Assembly: GCA_027924645.1 (NCBI GenBank)
Contig: BSBN01000140.1
Location: 13,274,501 to 13,338,500, forward strand
DNA length: 64,000 nt
Direction: 5' to 3'
From: Cunninghamia lanceolata
Taxonomy: Eukaryota > Streptophyta > Pinopsida > Cupressales > Cupressaceae
The position numbers and the translations under genes are program-made. Positions 34,307 through 45,670 of this stretch are shown here, piece after piece. A model generated the notes under the pieces. The model had not been told where the DNA came from and ran no database searches. It was given only the letters and a program-made list of their open reading frames with translations. Positions within the stretch are counted from its first letter, which is position 1; the number at the start of each line of letters is the position of its first letter.

Positions 34307-35199
34307 TTATGCAAAAGCATGGACCATGGGAGTAGGATGGGGAAGATATGTAGGATAGTAGTGGAAGGAAGGGGAGATGAACGAATCTGGAAATGTTGTG
34401 GAATGGAAGGGGATCATGACCAACAGTTGCACATACTGTGATAAACATTGAATCTTATGATAGGCAAGTGGTGTGGGAAGCAATGGATATTTTTGCTTCG
34501 TGGATGAATGATTTAGGAATTTAGGGACCCACATAGACTTTGTATTTTTCTAATTTTTGCTTCTCATGTGGGATGGAAGGATTTGATACTTTTGGATGGA
34601 ATGCGATTTTTGGATGGAAAAGGAGAAAGTGGATGGTTGGGATTTGTGAGAGGTGGATGCCTCACTTGACTTGAAGTCTTTTTGCTTAGGTACCCAAACT
34701 ATTTTTCTTTTAGACTTTGCTTGTGAAGGTATGGGTTTGGGTATTTGTAGCTTTGGTGCAGCTTCAGAGGTAATGATTTGTTGCTTGGGGACCCACACCT
34801 TTTTTAGTTTGGTATTGAGGTGTATGGGTGTATGCAGCTTTTGAGATGGATGTTTCTTTGATTCTTGGCTTTTGTATCCTATGTCATGAGGACTTTTAGG
34901 ATTTTTGACTTGATAGGTAGATGCATCCAACTTTTTGCTGTTGAATTCTCTTGGGATGGTGGAAGTGAGGTTATTGGAAGCTCATTGTTCAGACACCATG
35001 TGCATTTGTTGATCATGATTGGGATATTTAGAGGATGATGAATAAGGTGTTGGAAGAAGTGTTGGTAAAATGCATGGAAGGGTAGTAGGAGTTGGAAGTA
35101 GTGGAGGTAGATTGGATGGTGGAAGGTGTATGGTCACATGCATTTGACAATTGTAAGATGATGGAGGTGGAATGGCAACATATATTTTGGGGACATGAT
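34307..35199 (-). pseudogene. Segment A ORF, 3' part (WVPK-motif protein)
   Basis: C-terminal part of the approximately 800-codon family ORF, cut off from its 5' part by Copia-4. In one minus frame it reads YVAIPPPSSYN, a proline-rich stretch (NLPPLLPTPTTLPCILP), then KVWVPKQQIITSEAAPK, KIVWVPKQKDFKS and, after a TAG at 34550, SMWVPKFLNHSSTKQK, ending MVHAFA with TAA at 34307. Three WVPK motifs are spaced at roughly 30 and 70 residues. The same order and the same stop are seen in segments B and C. The function is unknown; no enzyme motif is present. Confidence 0.75.
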
Positions 35200-35204
35200 A
35201 GGGT
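35200..35204. repeat. Copia-4 target-site duplication, left
   Basis: AGGGT directly before the LTR start TGTTGCAAG, repeated at 42329-42333. Confidence 0.93.
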
Positions 35205-36495
35205 TGTTGCAAGTATAAGGTGAGCCAGTGTTGTCATTGATGTCAACATACTCATATTGCATTGACAAGAAGGATTGGATGAGCTGTGTGCTGAGGATAT
35301 TGAGAAAATTAGCCTCAGTCAGGAACAGTGAAGAACCGTGATGAGAAGAAGGCAAATGTATTGTATAGGTTGAGAACTGGAGGATGCGGATTAAAGGGTT
35401 TGTAGATATGAGTCTTGAGATGCTTCAGTTAAGATTTTAGAGGTCCGCATGAAGATCTGAAGGAGTTGTGGCTGTCGGTGTAGAACCAGTTCCGGCAAGT
35501 ATTCAGAGGTGACAGAGGATCACAAAAAGGTCTGGTGAGGTCCGGAACTGTATAATCCCAATCTGCAGATTGGAAGGAGTCTTTGGGATGTCCTTGTGAT
35601 GTGCCATCTCAAGTTGTGTATGATTTGGAGGTCCAGAAGTACCTCTTGCATTATGACAGTGGCGACAGATAGTGTTCTTGAAGTTCCGGATAAGGAAAAG
35701 AAGAGACTCTAGTAAGTAAAGAAAGTGCGGATGTACCTGGTCATTCAGGCAGGCTTGTGAAGGTTCTTGGATCATGTTGAGGTTGTGTTGTTGGTCCGCA
35801 TTGATAGTAGAGCCCAGAATTGAAGTTATTCTTCTGGATGAAGTTCTTGCTCTGTTTAGCCGACCGGATGAGTTGTTCATCCTGCGAATGTTCTTATGGT
35901 GGCCGACCGGATGTGTTATTCATCTTGCAGATACTCTTATGGTTGTTTGCCGACTTAGACGTTTGTTCCTAAGTTGATGTCTTGTATAAATAACAGTTTG
36001 TGAGTTCATTTCGTAGTGTGGATTGTGTGGATGAGTGTGGCATAGAGAAGAGAAGTGCGAAAGGCAGAGCAGAGGTTTTTGGGCTTAAATGGAACTGATC
36101 CGGACATGGTAGAGATGTCATTCTCCAGTTCAAGATTGTGATTCTTATCACTTTGTAGACAGTGTGTCTCCTTGTAGGCAGTGGGCCTCTTTGTGAGTAG
36201 TGTGCTCGGGCAGTGAGCCCTAATTGGCAAGTGCCATTCTTTTTCTTATTCTTCTAATAGAGAATAATCCTTGGGTTAATCACCCCGTGGTTTTTCCCTT
36301 AACCGGGTTTTTCACGTCAAAATCTTGGTGTTCAATGTGTTGATGTTATCTGCTCTTGTGTTTATGTATTATGCTTTCATGGATGATTAATTGATATGCT
36401 ATTAACTAACAACGAAGAATCAAGTGTTTGAAAGAACAAGAAGTTTTATACAACTGATTCACCCCCCCTCTCAGTTGTATGCCTTAAATCCAACA
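35205..36495 (+). repeat. Copia-4 5' LTR
   Basis: Starts TGTTGCAAGTATAAGG and ends CTTAAATCCAACA. Frames on either strand within it (for example 35503-35880) are repeated in the other LTR and are not genes. Confidence 0.95.
35984..35992 (+). promoter_or_regulatory. TATA box in Copia-4 LTR
   Basis: GTATAAATA, identical at 41816-41824 in the 3' LTR. It is placed mid-LTR as expected for the U3/R border. Confidence 0.65.
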
Positions 36496-36497
36496 AT

Positions 36498-36510
36498 TGG
36501 TATCAGAGCC
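36498..36510 (+). other. Copia-4 primer-binding site
   Basis: TGGTATCAGAGCC, two bases after the LTR, complementary to initiator Met tRNA. Confidence 0.93.
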
Positions 36511-36552
36511 AAGTTCCTCTGAAAGGAGCTTAACCACTTGAGGAGATCTAGG

Positions 36553-37560
36553 ATGTCGTCATACAAGAAGGATAGTCCGAAGTTCGATGGAACCAACTTC
36601 ACTCTCTAGAAAGGTCGCATGAAGTGTCACTTGGAATGTATGGGAAAAGCATACTTGGCTATGGTCTCAAAACCATATGTACCTCCACAAGGTGGTCCGA
36701 CAACTCTGAATGAAATCACAGATGCTGAAAATAATTTGCGGACCAAGGAAGCCCTACTAAGTGCATTGAATGATTTAGATCTCTCAAATGTTATTGACCT
36801 ACCAACTGCATATGAGATCCTGACTAAACTGGAACTTCTGTATGAAGGAGATGAGTTTGTCAAAAGTGCAAGGTTGCAAAGTCTGAAAGGGAAATTTGAA
36901 AGATTGAAGATGAGAGATGATGAAAACATCACTACCTTTATGCCAAGAGTGAATGAGCTGGTATGTGGAATTAGAAATGCTGGTGGAACTCTAGATGAAA
37001 ATGAGATTGTCTGCAAAATCCTAAGATCCCTTCCTGCTGCCTACAAAATCAAGGTTGCTGCCATTGATGAATTCAGAGCCCACACAACTGTCACAAGAGA
37101 ACAACTGGCTGGCAAACTAGCTACATTTGAAATGACTGAGTTTGGAGATGATCCTCCCAAGACTGAATCTGCTTTCAAAGCCAGTGCCTATGTGAAAGGC
37201 AAACAGAGATTTGATCCGAGAGAAAACTCATCAAGGAAGATGTCATGGTATGATTAAGCAAGAAGAGACATGGAAGAAGAAGAAGCAGAAACAGCTCAAC
37301 TTGAAGCCCTCATTGCAAAGAGACTACCAAGAGGATCCGGTAAGTATGAAGGAAAACTACCCTTTAAGTGTTTCAACTGCAATAAGATTGGTCATTTTGC
37401 TTCGAGATGTCCGGAAAGATCTGCAAGGTCTAATACTAATAGACAAAGGTTTCAAAAGAACTGCTATTATGTTCATGAAGAAGATGACAATGAAGGAGTA
37501 ACAGATGATGAATCAGAACTAGAAAGTAAATCTGGAAATGAATGGGTGTTTATTGCCATC
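36553..37560 (+). pseudogene. Copia-4 gag
   Basis: The frame starts MSSYKKDSPKFDGTNF at 36553. The conserved Trp after FTL is TAG at 36607. The gag core reads RMKCHLECMGKAYLAMV, KGKFERLKMRDDENITTF and ILRSLPAAYKIKVAAIDEF. A second stop (TAA for Gln) at 37255 precedes ARRDMEEEEAE. The zinc knuckle CFNCNKIGHFASRC at about 37369-37410 is intact. Both stops are explained by single C-to-T or G-to-A changes. Confidence 0.92.
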
Positions 37561-38025
37561 AAGGAAGAAGATTCAATATCCTCTGAATCTGTCAATCACA
37601 AGGTTGTGGAAAGAGCTTTGGCTGCTCAAGTGGAAGAAAAGGATGATTGGGTTATTGATAGTGGATGTTCTCACCATATGACTGGTGACAAGAATAAGTT
37701 CTTAGATTTGGAAAGGTATGAAGGAGGAATGGTAAAGTTTGGTGGCAATTCTGCTGGCAGAATCAGAGGTAGGGGAACTATGTCCTTTGATGGAAAGAGC
37801 AAAATAGGTAATGTACTATATGTTGAAGGATTGAAGCACAATCTTCTCAGTGTTGGTCAGTTAGTGGACAAAGGCTATGATCTCCGATTCAAGAATGGAA
37901 AATGCAGAATCTTTACAAGCTCTGGAACTGAAATTGCATCCGGTGCTCAAACAAAAGGTAATATCTTTCATCTGGTTGGTTCAAACAAAAGTTGTCTGTT
38001 TGCTCAAGTTGATCAGAGTTGGTAA
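37561..38025 (+). pseudogene. Copia-4 aspartic protease region
   Basis: In frame with gag. It contains DWVIDSGCSHHMTGDKNKF, the copia protease active site (D-S-G intact), GRIRGRGTMSF, and the linker VEGLKHNLLSVGQLVDKGYD before integrase. It ends at TAA 38023-38025, probably from a Gln codon. Confidence 0.92.
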
Positions 38026-38694
38026 TGGCATAGAAGAATGTGTCATGTGAATTTTGATAACATCATCAAGATAAGCAATATTCAGGCTGTAAGAGACCTT
38101 CCAAAATTGGTGAAACCTACAAATAGTTTGTGCAAAGAATGTCAGCTAGGTAAACAGAGCAGAGTCTCTTTCAAAAGCAAAGATCAGTCTTCTACTGGAT
38201 TGTTGGAATTAGTACATACTGATCTCTGTGGTCCGACAAGAATCAAGAGTCTGCAAGGTGATAGATATTTCATGTTGTTAATTGATGATCATTCCCGGAT
38301 GATGTGGGTTACCTTTCTAAAAGAAAAATCAGAAGCATTTGAGAAGTTCAAAATCTTCAAAGCTATGGTAGAGAATCAAACCGGATTGAAACTAAAGTGT
38401 CTAAGGTCTGATAGAGGTGGTGAATTTACATCTGGTGAGTTCATTGACTTTTGTGAGAAGCAGGGTATAAGGAGACAATTGTCTGCTCCTAGGACTCCAC
38501 AGCAGAATGGAGTAGTTGAAAGAAAGAACCGGACCATCTAGGAAGCTGCCAGGACAATGATGTTGGAAGAAAATGTTCCTCAGATGTTTTGGAAAGAAGC
38601 TATCAGCACTGCAGTCTACACTCTCAATCAAGTTCAAATTAGAAACAACACCGGTAAGACCCCCTATGAACTCTAGTTTGGCATCACTCCTACT
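38026..38694 (+). pseudogene. Copia-4 integrase
   Basis: WHRRMCHVNFDNI and CKECQLGKQSRVSF give the zinc-binding region. The core has LELVHTDLCGPT (Asp), CLRSDRGGEFTS (Asp) and PQQNGVVERKNRT (Glu), so all catalytic residues are present. Stops are TAG at 38539 (from Gln) and TAG at 38674 (from Trp). There is no frameshift. Confidence 0.93.
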
Positions 38695-40713
38695 ATGAAA
38701 TATTTCAGAGTATTTGGTAGCAAGTGTTATATTAAAAGAGATGAAGATCTAGGAAAGTTTGATGCTAGAAGTGATGAAGGAATTTTCTTGGGCTACTCCA
38801 CTCAAAGCAAAGCATACCGGTGTTACAATAAGAGATTGAGGAAGATGATAGAAAGCACCAATGTGAAAGTTGATGAAGGAATTGAGAAGCCTTCAAGATT
38901 TTATGAGTTTGATGAAGATGATCAAGATGGTGTTCAGGTTCAAGGGACTCAATCCCCTCCAGTAAGTCAGAATCAACTTGATCCAGTAAATCAGGAAGAA
39001 GAAATAGGTCAGAATGAACCTGATCAAGGAGCAACAGTGCAGGATATTCCCAAAATTCCAAGGTATGTAAGACTAAACCACTCTGAAGATCAGATCATAG
39101 GTGACAGAAGCAAAGGTGTGCAAAGTAGAAGGAATGTTGCTCAAAATCAGGATGAATGTTGTCTGATTTCAAAGATTGAACCTAAAACAGTAAATGAAGC
39201 TTGCAATGATGAAAACTGGACTAAAGCAATGAAAGATGAATTAATGCAAATTGAGAAAAATCATACTTGGGATCTTGTTCCCAGACCTAGAGACAGGAAT
39301 GTGATTGGAACCAAATGGGTCTTCCAGAACAAACTGAATGAAGCTGGTGAAGTTATCAGAAACAAAGATAGATTAGTCTGCAAAGGCTACTCTCAAATAG
39401 AAGGAATTGACTTTGAAGAGACCTTTGCTCCAATGGCAAGAATTGAAGCAGTCAGATTATTTCTTGCATTTGCTGCCTTCAAAGACTTCAAGGTATATCA
39501 GATGGATGTCAAGTCTGCTTTCCTAAATGGTGATCTAGAAGAAGAAGTTTACATTGAACAACTGGATGGATTTCAATTGTCTGATAATGATGATATGGTC
39601 TGCAAGTTGAAGAAAGCATTGTATGGACTAAAGCAAGCCCCAAGAGCATGGTATGAAAGGTTGGATAAGCATCTTGTGCAGATTAGATTCAACAAAGGTA
39701 CTGCTGACAGTAACTTATATTTCAAAATTATTCATGAAAACATTTTGATTGTTGAAGTGTTTGTGGATGATATCATTTTTGGAGGAAGAGATAGTATGTG
39801 CAAAACTTTTGCAAATCAGATGAAAAGTGAGTTTGAAATGTCTATGCTTGGTGAAATAAATTTCTTCTTGGGTCTGCAAATTACTCAAACAAAGAAGGGA
39901 ATCTTCATTTCTCAGACCAAATATGTGAAAGAATTGTTAAGGAAATATGGTATGGAAGATTCAAAACCAATGAACACTCCCATGGCAACCGGATGTAAGT
40001 TGAGCAAAGATGATGACTCCCTAAAGGCAGATCAGACAAAGTATAGATCAATGATTGGTGGATTGTTGTATCTCACTCAGACTAGACCAGATATAATGCA
40101 GGCTGTTGGTCTTGTGGCAAGATTCCAGGCTGATCCTAGAGAATCTCATGTTATGGCAATCAAAAGAATTTTTAGGTACCTGAAAGGAACAGTTGAGTAT
40201 GGTCTATGGTACCCTAGAGATCCGGATTTCTCTCTTCATGCTTACACAGATGCAGATTGGGCAGGAGATGTGGATGACCGGAAGAGCACTAGTGGTGGAG
40301 CATTCTTTTTGGAGAAGAGATTGGTTTCTTGGCTAAGCAAGAAACAAGATGCAATATCTCTGTCTACAACTGAAGCAGAATACATTGCAGTAGCAGGTAG
40401 TTGCACTCAAATCTTATGGATGAAGCAGATGCTAAGAGACATTAAAGTTGAATATGAGGAGCCTATCACAATTTTCTGTGACAATTCAAGTGCAATTAAT
40501 ATTTCTAAGAATCCGGTATTGCATTCTAAGACTAAGCACATATCTATCAAGTTTCACTTTTTGAGAGAACAAGTGAACAAGGAAGAAGTTAGATTGGAGT
40601 ATGTTCCCTCAAAGGATCAGATTGCAGATATCTTTACTAAACCTCTTCCCAAGGACTCTTTTGAATATCTCTGGGAGAAGTTAGGGGTCATGGCCCCTCC
40701 GGTGATGAACTAG
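38695..40713 (+). pseudogene. Copia-4 RT and RNase H (672-codon open piece)
   Basis: This intact piece covers the integrase C-terminus ([31 protein letters not shown]), the linker, and [71 protein letters not shown] and the catalytic [10 protein letters not shown]. The FVDD form differs from the commoner YVDD but occurs in this type of copia. RNase H follows with [50 protein letters not shown] and [13 protein letters not shown]. The natural stop is TAG at 40711-40713. No damage is seen in this part. Confidence 0.94.
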
Positions 40714-41036
40714 GATGCACTGATGTGCATCAGTCCGGTGGATATCATAGTCATATCTTGTGATCCGGATTGATGATGGGGAGCTGCAACTAAGGGGGAG
40801 CAGCTGGTATGATTCTGATGTATGAGAATTGCAAGTATGAGCCCTTTGCCATTGATGTCAAAGGGGGAGAGAAGACATGTGAAAAACAAGTGGTTGATGA
40901 TCAAAGGGGGAGCAGTAAAGAAAGAGAAGACATGTGAAAAGTTGTTGTTGATAGGGGGAGCTGTGACAGAAAGGAGAAGTTCTTGTCTTGATAGTTTTTC
41001 ACATCATATGTCGCCATCAATGACAAAGGGGGAGAT
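40714..41036 (+). other. Copia-4 3' untranslated region with five PPT-like tracts
   Basis: AGGGGGAG tracts occur at 40792-40800, 40860-40869, 40903-40912, 40951-40960 and 41024-41035; the last abuts the LTR and is the polypurine tract by position. GAGAAGACATGTGAAAA is repeated near 40870 and 40924. At 40829-40841 TTGCAAGTATGAG repeats the start of the LTR, followed by CATTGATGTCAA as in the LTR. Confidence 0.85.
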
Positions 41037-42328
41037 TGTTGCAAGTATGAGGTGAGCCAGTGTTGTCATTGATGTCAACATACTCATATTGCATTGACAA
41101 GAAGGATTGGATGAGCTGTGTGCTGAGGATATTGAGAAAATTAGCCTCAGTCAGGAACAGTGAAGAACCGTGATGAGAAGAAGGCAAATGTATTGTATAG
41201 GTTGAGAACCGGAGGATGCGGACTAAAGGGTTTGTAGATATGAGTCTTGAGATGCTTCAGTTAAGATTTCAGAGGTCCACATGAAGATCTGAAGGAGTTG
41301 TGGTTGTCGGTGTAGAACCGGTTCTGGCAAGTATTCAGAGGTGACAGAGGATCACAAAAAGGTTCGGTGAGGTCCGGAACTGTATAATCCCAATTTGCAG
41401 ATTGGAAGGAGTCTTTGGGATGTCCTTGTGATGTGCCATCTCAAGTTGTGTATGATTTGGAGGTCCGGAAGTACCTCTTGCATTATGACAGTGGCGACAG
41501 ACAGTGTTCTTGAAGTTTCGGATAAGGAAGAGAAGAGACTCCAGTAAGTAAAGAAAGTACGGATGTACCTGGTCATTCAGGTAGGCTTGTGAAGGTTCTT
41601 GGATCATGTTGAGGTTGTTTTGTTGGTCCGCATTGATAGTAGAGCCCAAAATTGAAGTTATTCTTCTGGATGAAGTTCTTGCTTTGTTTAGCCGACCGGA
41701 TGAGTTGTTCATCCTGCGAATGTTCTTGTGGTGGCCGACCGGATGTGTTATTCATCTTGCGGATACTCTTATGGTTGTTTGCCAACTTAGATGTTTGTTC
41801 CTAAGTCGATGTCTTGTATAAATAACGGTTTGTGAGTTCATTTCGTAGTGTGGATTGTGTGGATGAGTGTGGCATAGCGAAGAGAAGTGCGAAAGGCAGA
41901 GCAGAGGTTTTTGGGCTTAAATGGAACTGATTCGGACATGGTAGAGATGTCATTCTCCAGTTCAAGATTGTGATTCTTATCACTTTGTAGATAGTGTGTC
42001 TCCTTGTAGGCAGTGGGCCTCTTTGTGAGCAGTGTGCTCGTGCAGTGAGCCCTAATTGGCAAGTGCCATTCTTTTTCTTATTCTTCTAATAGAGAATAAT
42101 CCTTGGGTTAATCACCCCGTGGTTTTTCCCTTAACCGGGTTTTCCACGTCAAAATCTTGGTGTTCAATGTGTTGATGTTATCTGCTCTTGTGTTTATGTA
42201 TTATGCTTTCATGGATGATTAATTGATATGCTATTAACTAACAACGAAGAATCAAGTGTTTGAAAGAACAAGAAGTTTTATACAACTGATTCACCCCCCC
42301 CTCTCAGTTGTATGCCTTAAATCCAACA
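41037..42328 (+). repeat. Copia-4 3' LTR
   Basis: 1292 bp, the partner of 35205-36495 with the same TGTTGCAAG start and CCAACA end. Confidence 0.95.
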
Positions 42329-42333
42329 AGGGT
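42329..42333. repeat. Copia-4 target-site duplication, right
   Basis: AGGGT, identical to 35200-35204. The segment A reading frame resumes directly after it. Confidence 0.93.
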
Positions 42334-43916
42334 TTGTGATAGAAAATGGTGGACTTAGGAGGAGTGGAAGTACCAACATCTTTGGATTGTTCATCTTGGG
42401 GTATGTATCCAAGGCCATATGAGGGTGGAGGAACATTGACATGGACAGGCTCCAAAATACCTTGTTCATGAACGTCTAAGCCTTTACCTTGATAGTTCAT
42501 ATGTTGGAGTATGTGGTGGACAATGGGATTATGTGTAGGTGGAACACTAGACACAAGTTCTTTATTGGATGGAGAAGATGATATAGAGGATAATGGTTGC
42601 TGGTGTTCTAAGGACAAACATTCATCAATGAATGTTGTAAGACCAAGGATATATGGTGGGGGATTTTTAGCATGGTCAATAATGGATGGCATAGGAGTAT
42701 TACTAGTTTGATCTTCTATGCTTGCTTGGGAGGCAAGTGTCTCATCAAGGGAAGTGGATGTCGCTGGATATTGGATAGGACTAGATGGGGTTATAGGCTA
42801 AGGACCATGGAACGCATAAAGTGGGCTAAGAGGATCATCATGGTTTGCTTGATCATAGATATGATTTAGCGTGATGGTATTAATGTGCTTGAGTATAGGT
42901 TCTTCATCAATGATAAGATCTTGATCATAGAAAAGATATAGGTTATGGAGAGGTTGGAATTGGATCCCTTGCTCATTTATAGGATCAAGTTGCTCGTGGA
43001 TGGATTCTTCATCAAAGGTAGTATCTTGATCATGGAAAAAATATAGGTTATGCATGGTTGGAAATTGGATGTATTGCTTATGTATAGGTATAGGATCATC
43101 GAAAAGATAGAGGTTATGTAGGGGTTGAATGGGAGTGTTTTGATTTTGATTTAGACAAAGGGTTGATGTTTCCACATGTTCTAAAGTGTGCTCTTGACAT
43201 AACTCTTGAGGTGCTTGAATTGGAGTGGTGGTAGAAGACTCTTGGATAGGATCTTGGTCAACAACATGAAGGTGCAATGGACCTTGACTTTGGTGCATGG
43301 TAGGAGTCTCTTTGATAAGCTCAAGGAATTGAGGATCACATGAAGGGGTTGTAGGATTTGACATATTATTGGAAGCATCTTTTGTAAGGTCAAGGACTAG
43401 ATTTTGAGGACATAGTTGAGTCTCTACTAGTAGCCCTTGGATCACATCATTGGTAGGTGTATGGATAGGTGAGTGAGGTGATTTAGCTTTCTCCATATCT
43501 TTTCTCTAGTTGTATAAATTTGAAAAAACTCTTTTCCATAAATCATCTGAGGATTCCTTGGTTGTCAGTTTAGAGCTTGGGGAACTCAATGGCAGTGTTG
43601 GCGTAGGATTGGTATGTTTTGGAATATGTGTCTTAGAAGATGGTGAAGAAGGACTAGTAGATAGAGTGGTGTATGATTTCCAACTTGGCGTGGTGCTTGC
43701 CTTGTCATGAGAATCATTAAGACGGGAAAAGAAGGTATGATTTTGGTGCGAGGTGTAGCTTGTACTGGTATGTTCATCTTGCAAGATTGCCATTTCTTGT
43801 TGTAAGACTTGGATTTGTTGAGCAATTGCTATACAATCTTGGGGCGAGGGACTTAAGTTTATTTGTAATTGCAAGTATTGGAGTTTTTGAGCAATATATT
43901 CTAATTGGTTTGCCAT
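42334..43916 (-). pseudogene. Segment A ORF, 5' part (coiled coil, repeats, G-patch-like)
   Basis: Starts MANQLEYIAQKLQYLQLQI at 43916. The N-terminal 60 residues have a heptad-like Leu/Ile/Gln pattern (IAQQIQVLQQEMAILQ), followed by a Ser/Thr/Pro linker. After a stop at 43506 the same frame gives LVLDLTKDASNNMSNPTTPS and tandem units of about 35 residues (MHNLYFFHDQDTTFDEESIH, EQLDPINEQGIQFQPLHNLY). Another stop near 42798 precedes ILGLTTFIDECLSLEHQQPL and a G-patch-like stretch: HILQHMNYQGKGLDVHEQGI, then a GLGY end. The frame is unshifted until Copia-4 interrupts it. No enzyme motif is seen and the function is unknown. Confidence 0.78.
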
Positions 43917-44240
43917 TGACACAAGACCAGAAAAGCTTAATGGTTTATATGTGCAGCTACAAAGCAGGAATAGGTCGCAAAAGCATAGGAAGTTAGTACA
44001 AATGTGTAGTAGGTCAAGATAAATGTGCAGCTTCAGAATGTATATGCGCAACTCTAGTTTTCTGAATGCTTTTGCAGAGTTTTCTCTTTGGCACATTTTT
44101 CAAAATTTTTTATTTTTGGTTTGAAAACTTGGTCTTTTTGAATTCTGATTTCAAATTATGGCAAAAGACACAGCAAACACGTAGAATTTTATCATGATTT
44201 TTATTTTTTGTGATTTTTTTGTATTTTTAGACTTTTTGAC

Positions 44241-44366
44241 TCAAGAACAATGACAACCTAGGTTGGAAAGGACAGTATTTGTTGAATCCTCTAGCTGTGC
44301 ATATTCAAAGTGTGTAGCTCCAGGATCTGGTAGCACCGGCTCCCCTCCATGGCACTCACTTCTCAT
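44241..44366 (-). CDS. Short leader ORF (41 codons) shared by three copies
   Basis: It begins MRSECHGGEPVLPDP at 44366, contains ATHFEYAQLEDSTNTVLS and ends with TGA at 44241. The counterpart in C (ATG at 60149) is open over the same stretch with a few substitutions, and the one in B (from 49048) starts with GTG in place of ATG. The C-terminal ends differ. Whether it is translated is unknown; it could instead be a conserved RNA element such as a packaging or dimerisation signal. Confidence 0.35.
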   Translation of the reverse strand: MRSECHGGEPVLPDPGATHFEYAQLEDSTNTVLSNLGCHCS

Positions 44367-45214
44367 GCATACTAGATCTGGGTTTCCTTAAGCTTGCACC
44401 TCCACCGAACCATAGGATTGTCCCTGCTACCTCTACTAAGAATCACATGAATCAAGGCCGCTTCAAGGGCTCCACCCTTTGTGTCAACAAATAGGGGTTT
44501 TTGGTATACTAAACAAGTGGTTTGTAGTCGAGGCAACTATTCAAGTGGTTACATGTGTGGCGACACTACTCTCCGTTATGGAGTCTCCCAGCCTTCAAGG
44601 GTTACGCCTTGGAGGGTTTTGGGGGAGGTTGGTCATTGGTGTAACACAGCAGCACTCGTTGCAGGAGGCTTTCACCTCAAGCACAGTTTATTTTAAGTGG
44701 ATCGGTAGGGCTTGGCTTTAGCCTATTTCCACTCAGGGTCATTCCCAATTGGATAGGCATGCATCCAAGCGTAGGCCCCTCTAAAGGTTAAATAGATGGA
44801 ATAACAAGTCTGGCATTCTGGTCACCCAGTTAAGGGGAGAGAATAAGCCTATTGTCATTTGACAGTCACAGAAAACATTGATTAATGTAATCCTAGTTAA
44901 AAGGAAAACAACTAAATGGGCTATCTACTTGTGCACTCACACATTTGTTAACTTTGAAGTTGTTAAAAAGATAGCATTGTTCATTTTCCCGTTTGTAAGA
45001 TAGCAATATGCAAATATAGCAGTGGTTCAATTACTCTCTTCCTAGTTAAGGACTACGTGAAAGTTGTATGCATGCATTTTTTTTGTAACTTTTTCCCCTA
45101 ATTAATCTAACTGAACTAATTAATGCAGCTAAATGATCTAATCTAGCCTTTAATTTTGCAAGACAAATGTTAGCTCAAACAGAAAAATAAGATGAAATCC
45201 TCAAATCATAGTGC

Positions 45215-45590
45215 AGAACAAAAGCATCGCTATGCAGTCTGAAAGCGCAGAAATAAAGCTTGCATGTACCGTTATACAGATGTGCTAAGACATGTGTCAA
45301 AAGTGTAGGAGTGAAGTGTAAATGCGTTAAATTGACAAATGCGCAATCAAATAGTACAAAAGCACCGTGATGGAAAGTATATGTGCCATAAATTCAAAAA
45401 TGCCAGAACAGGGGTTATGAGCGCCAAAAGAGAATGTGTATGCACCATATCTGTAGAAGCGCTGGAACAAAAGGTAAAAGCACCAGTTTAGAGATTGAAT
45501 GTACCAGAATTCTGTATGCGTCGGGATAGGAGGTATATACGCCATAAGATTACGTAGATGCACTGGATCAACCTGTCAGAAGTCTGTACA
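45215..45590. repeat. Degenerate minisatellite in segment A leader
   Basis: Loose repeats of about 20-25 bp built around AAAGCGCC/AAGCACCR, alternating with ATGTGCCATA-type words. The reverse-complement counterpart is at 47840-48170 in segment B. The units are too degenerate to give a clean consensus by eye. Confidence 0.6.
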
Positions 45591-45645
45591 AAACATGTAT
45601 GGAACCTACGTCTCAAAAACTTAGATTTTTTATTAGAAATGGGGC

Positions 45646-45666
45646 AAGGGCCCCACGGTGGGCACA
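45646..45666 (-). other. Segment A primer-binding site
   Basis: Minus strand TGTGCCCACCGTGGGGCCC just inside the 5' LTR. In segment B the site is intact as TGGTGCCCATCGTGGGGCCC. The TGG start fits a tRNA CCA end. Sites of this form are known from Tat/Athila-type gypsy elements; the exact tRNA cannot be named here. Confidence 0.7.
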
Positions 45667-45670
45667 AAAA

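Larger units (their letters stand above)
35205..42328 (+). mobile_element. Copia-4: young Ty1/copia element nested in segment A
   Basis: LTRs of 1291 and 1292 bp, an AGGGT target duplication, a primer-binding site and a purine tract mark a complete element of 7124 bp. By eye the LTRs differ at about 34 positions (2.6%), nearly all transitions. The polyprotein is a single unshifted frame (36553-40713) with five nonsense codons. It interrupts the segment A ORF and is the youngest recognisable insertion in the window. Confidence 0.96.
43917..45645 (-). other. Segment A leader with minisatellite
   Basis: About 1.75 kb between primer-binding site and ORF, with counterparts in B (47717-49462) and, truncated, in C (59720-60815). 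It holds a less AT-rich conserved block (44270-44820), the short ORF at 44241-44366 and a degenerate minisatellite at 45215-45590. Confidence 0.65.

Noticed and set aside
35503..35880. 125-codon minus-strand frame, repeated at 41335-41712
   Set aside because: Both copies lie inside the Copia-4 LTRs and are antisense to the element; the repetition comes from the LTR pair, not from gene conservation.
44479..44721. 80-codon plus-strand frame with homologues at 48699-48935 and 60239-60469
   Set aside because: It is antisense to the element in all three copies and lies in the conserved leader block; similarity follows the DNA. It was not listed as a gene.
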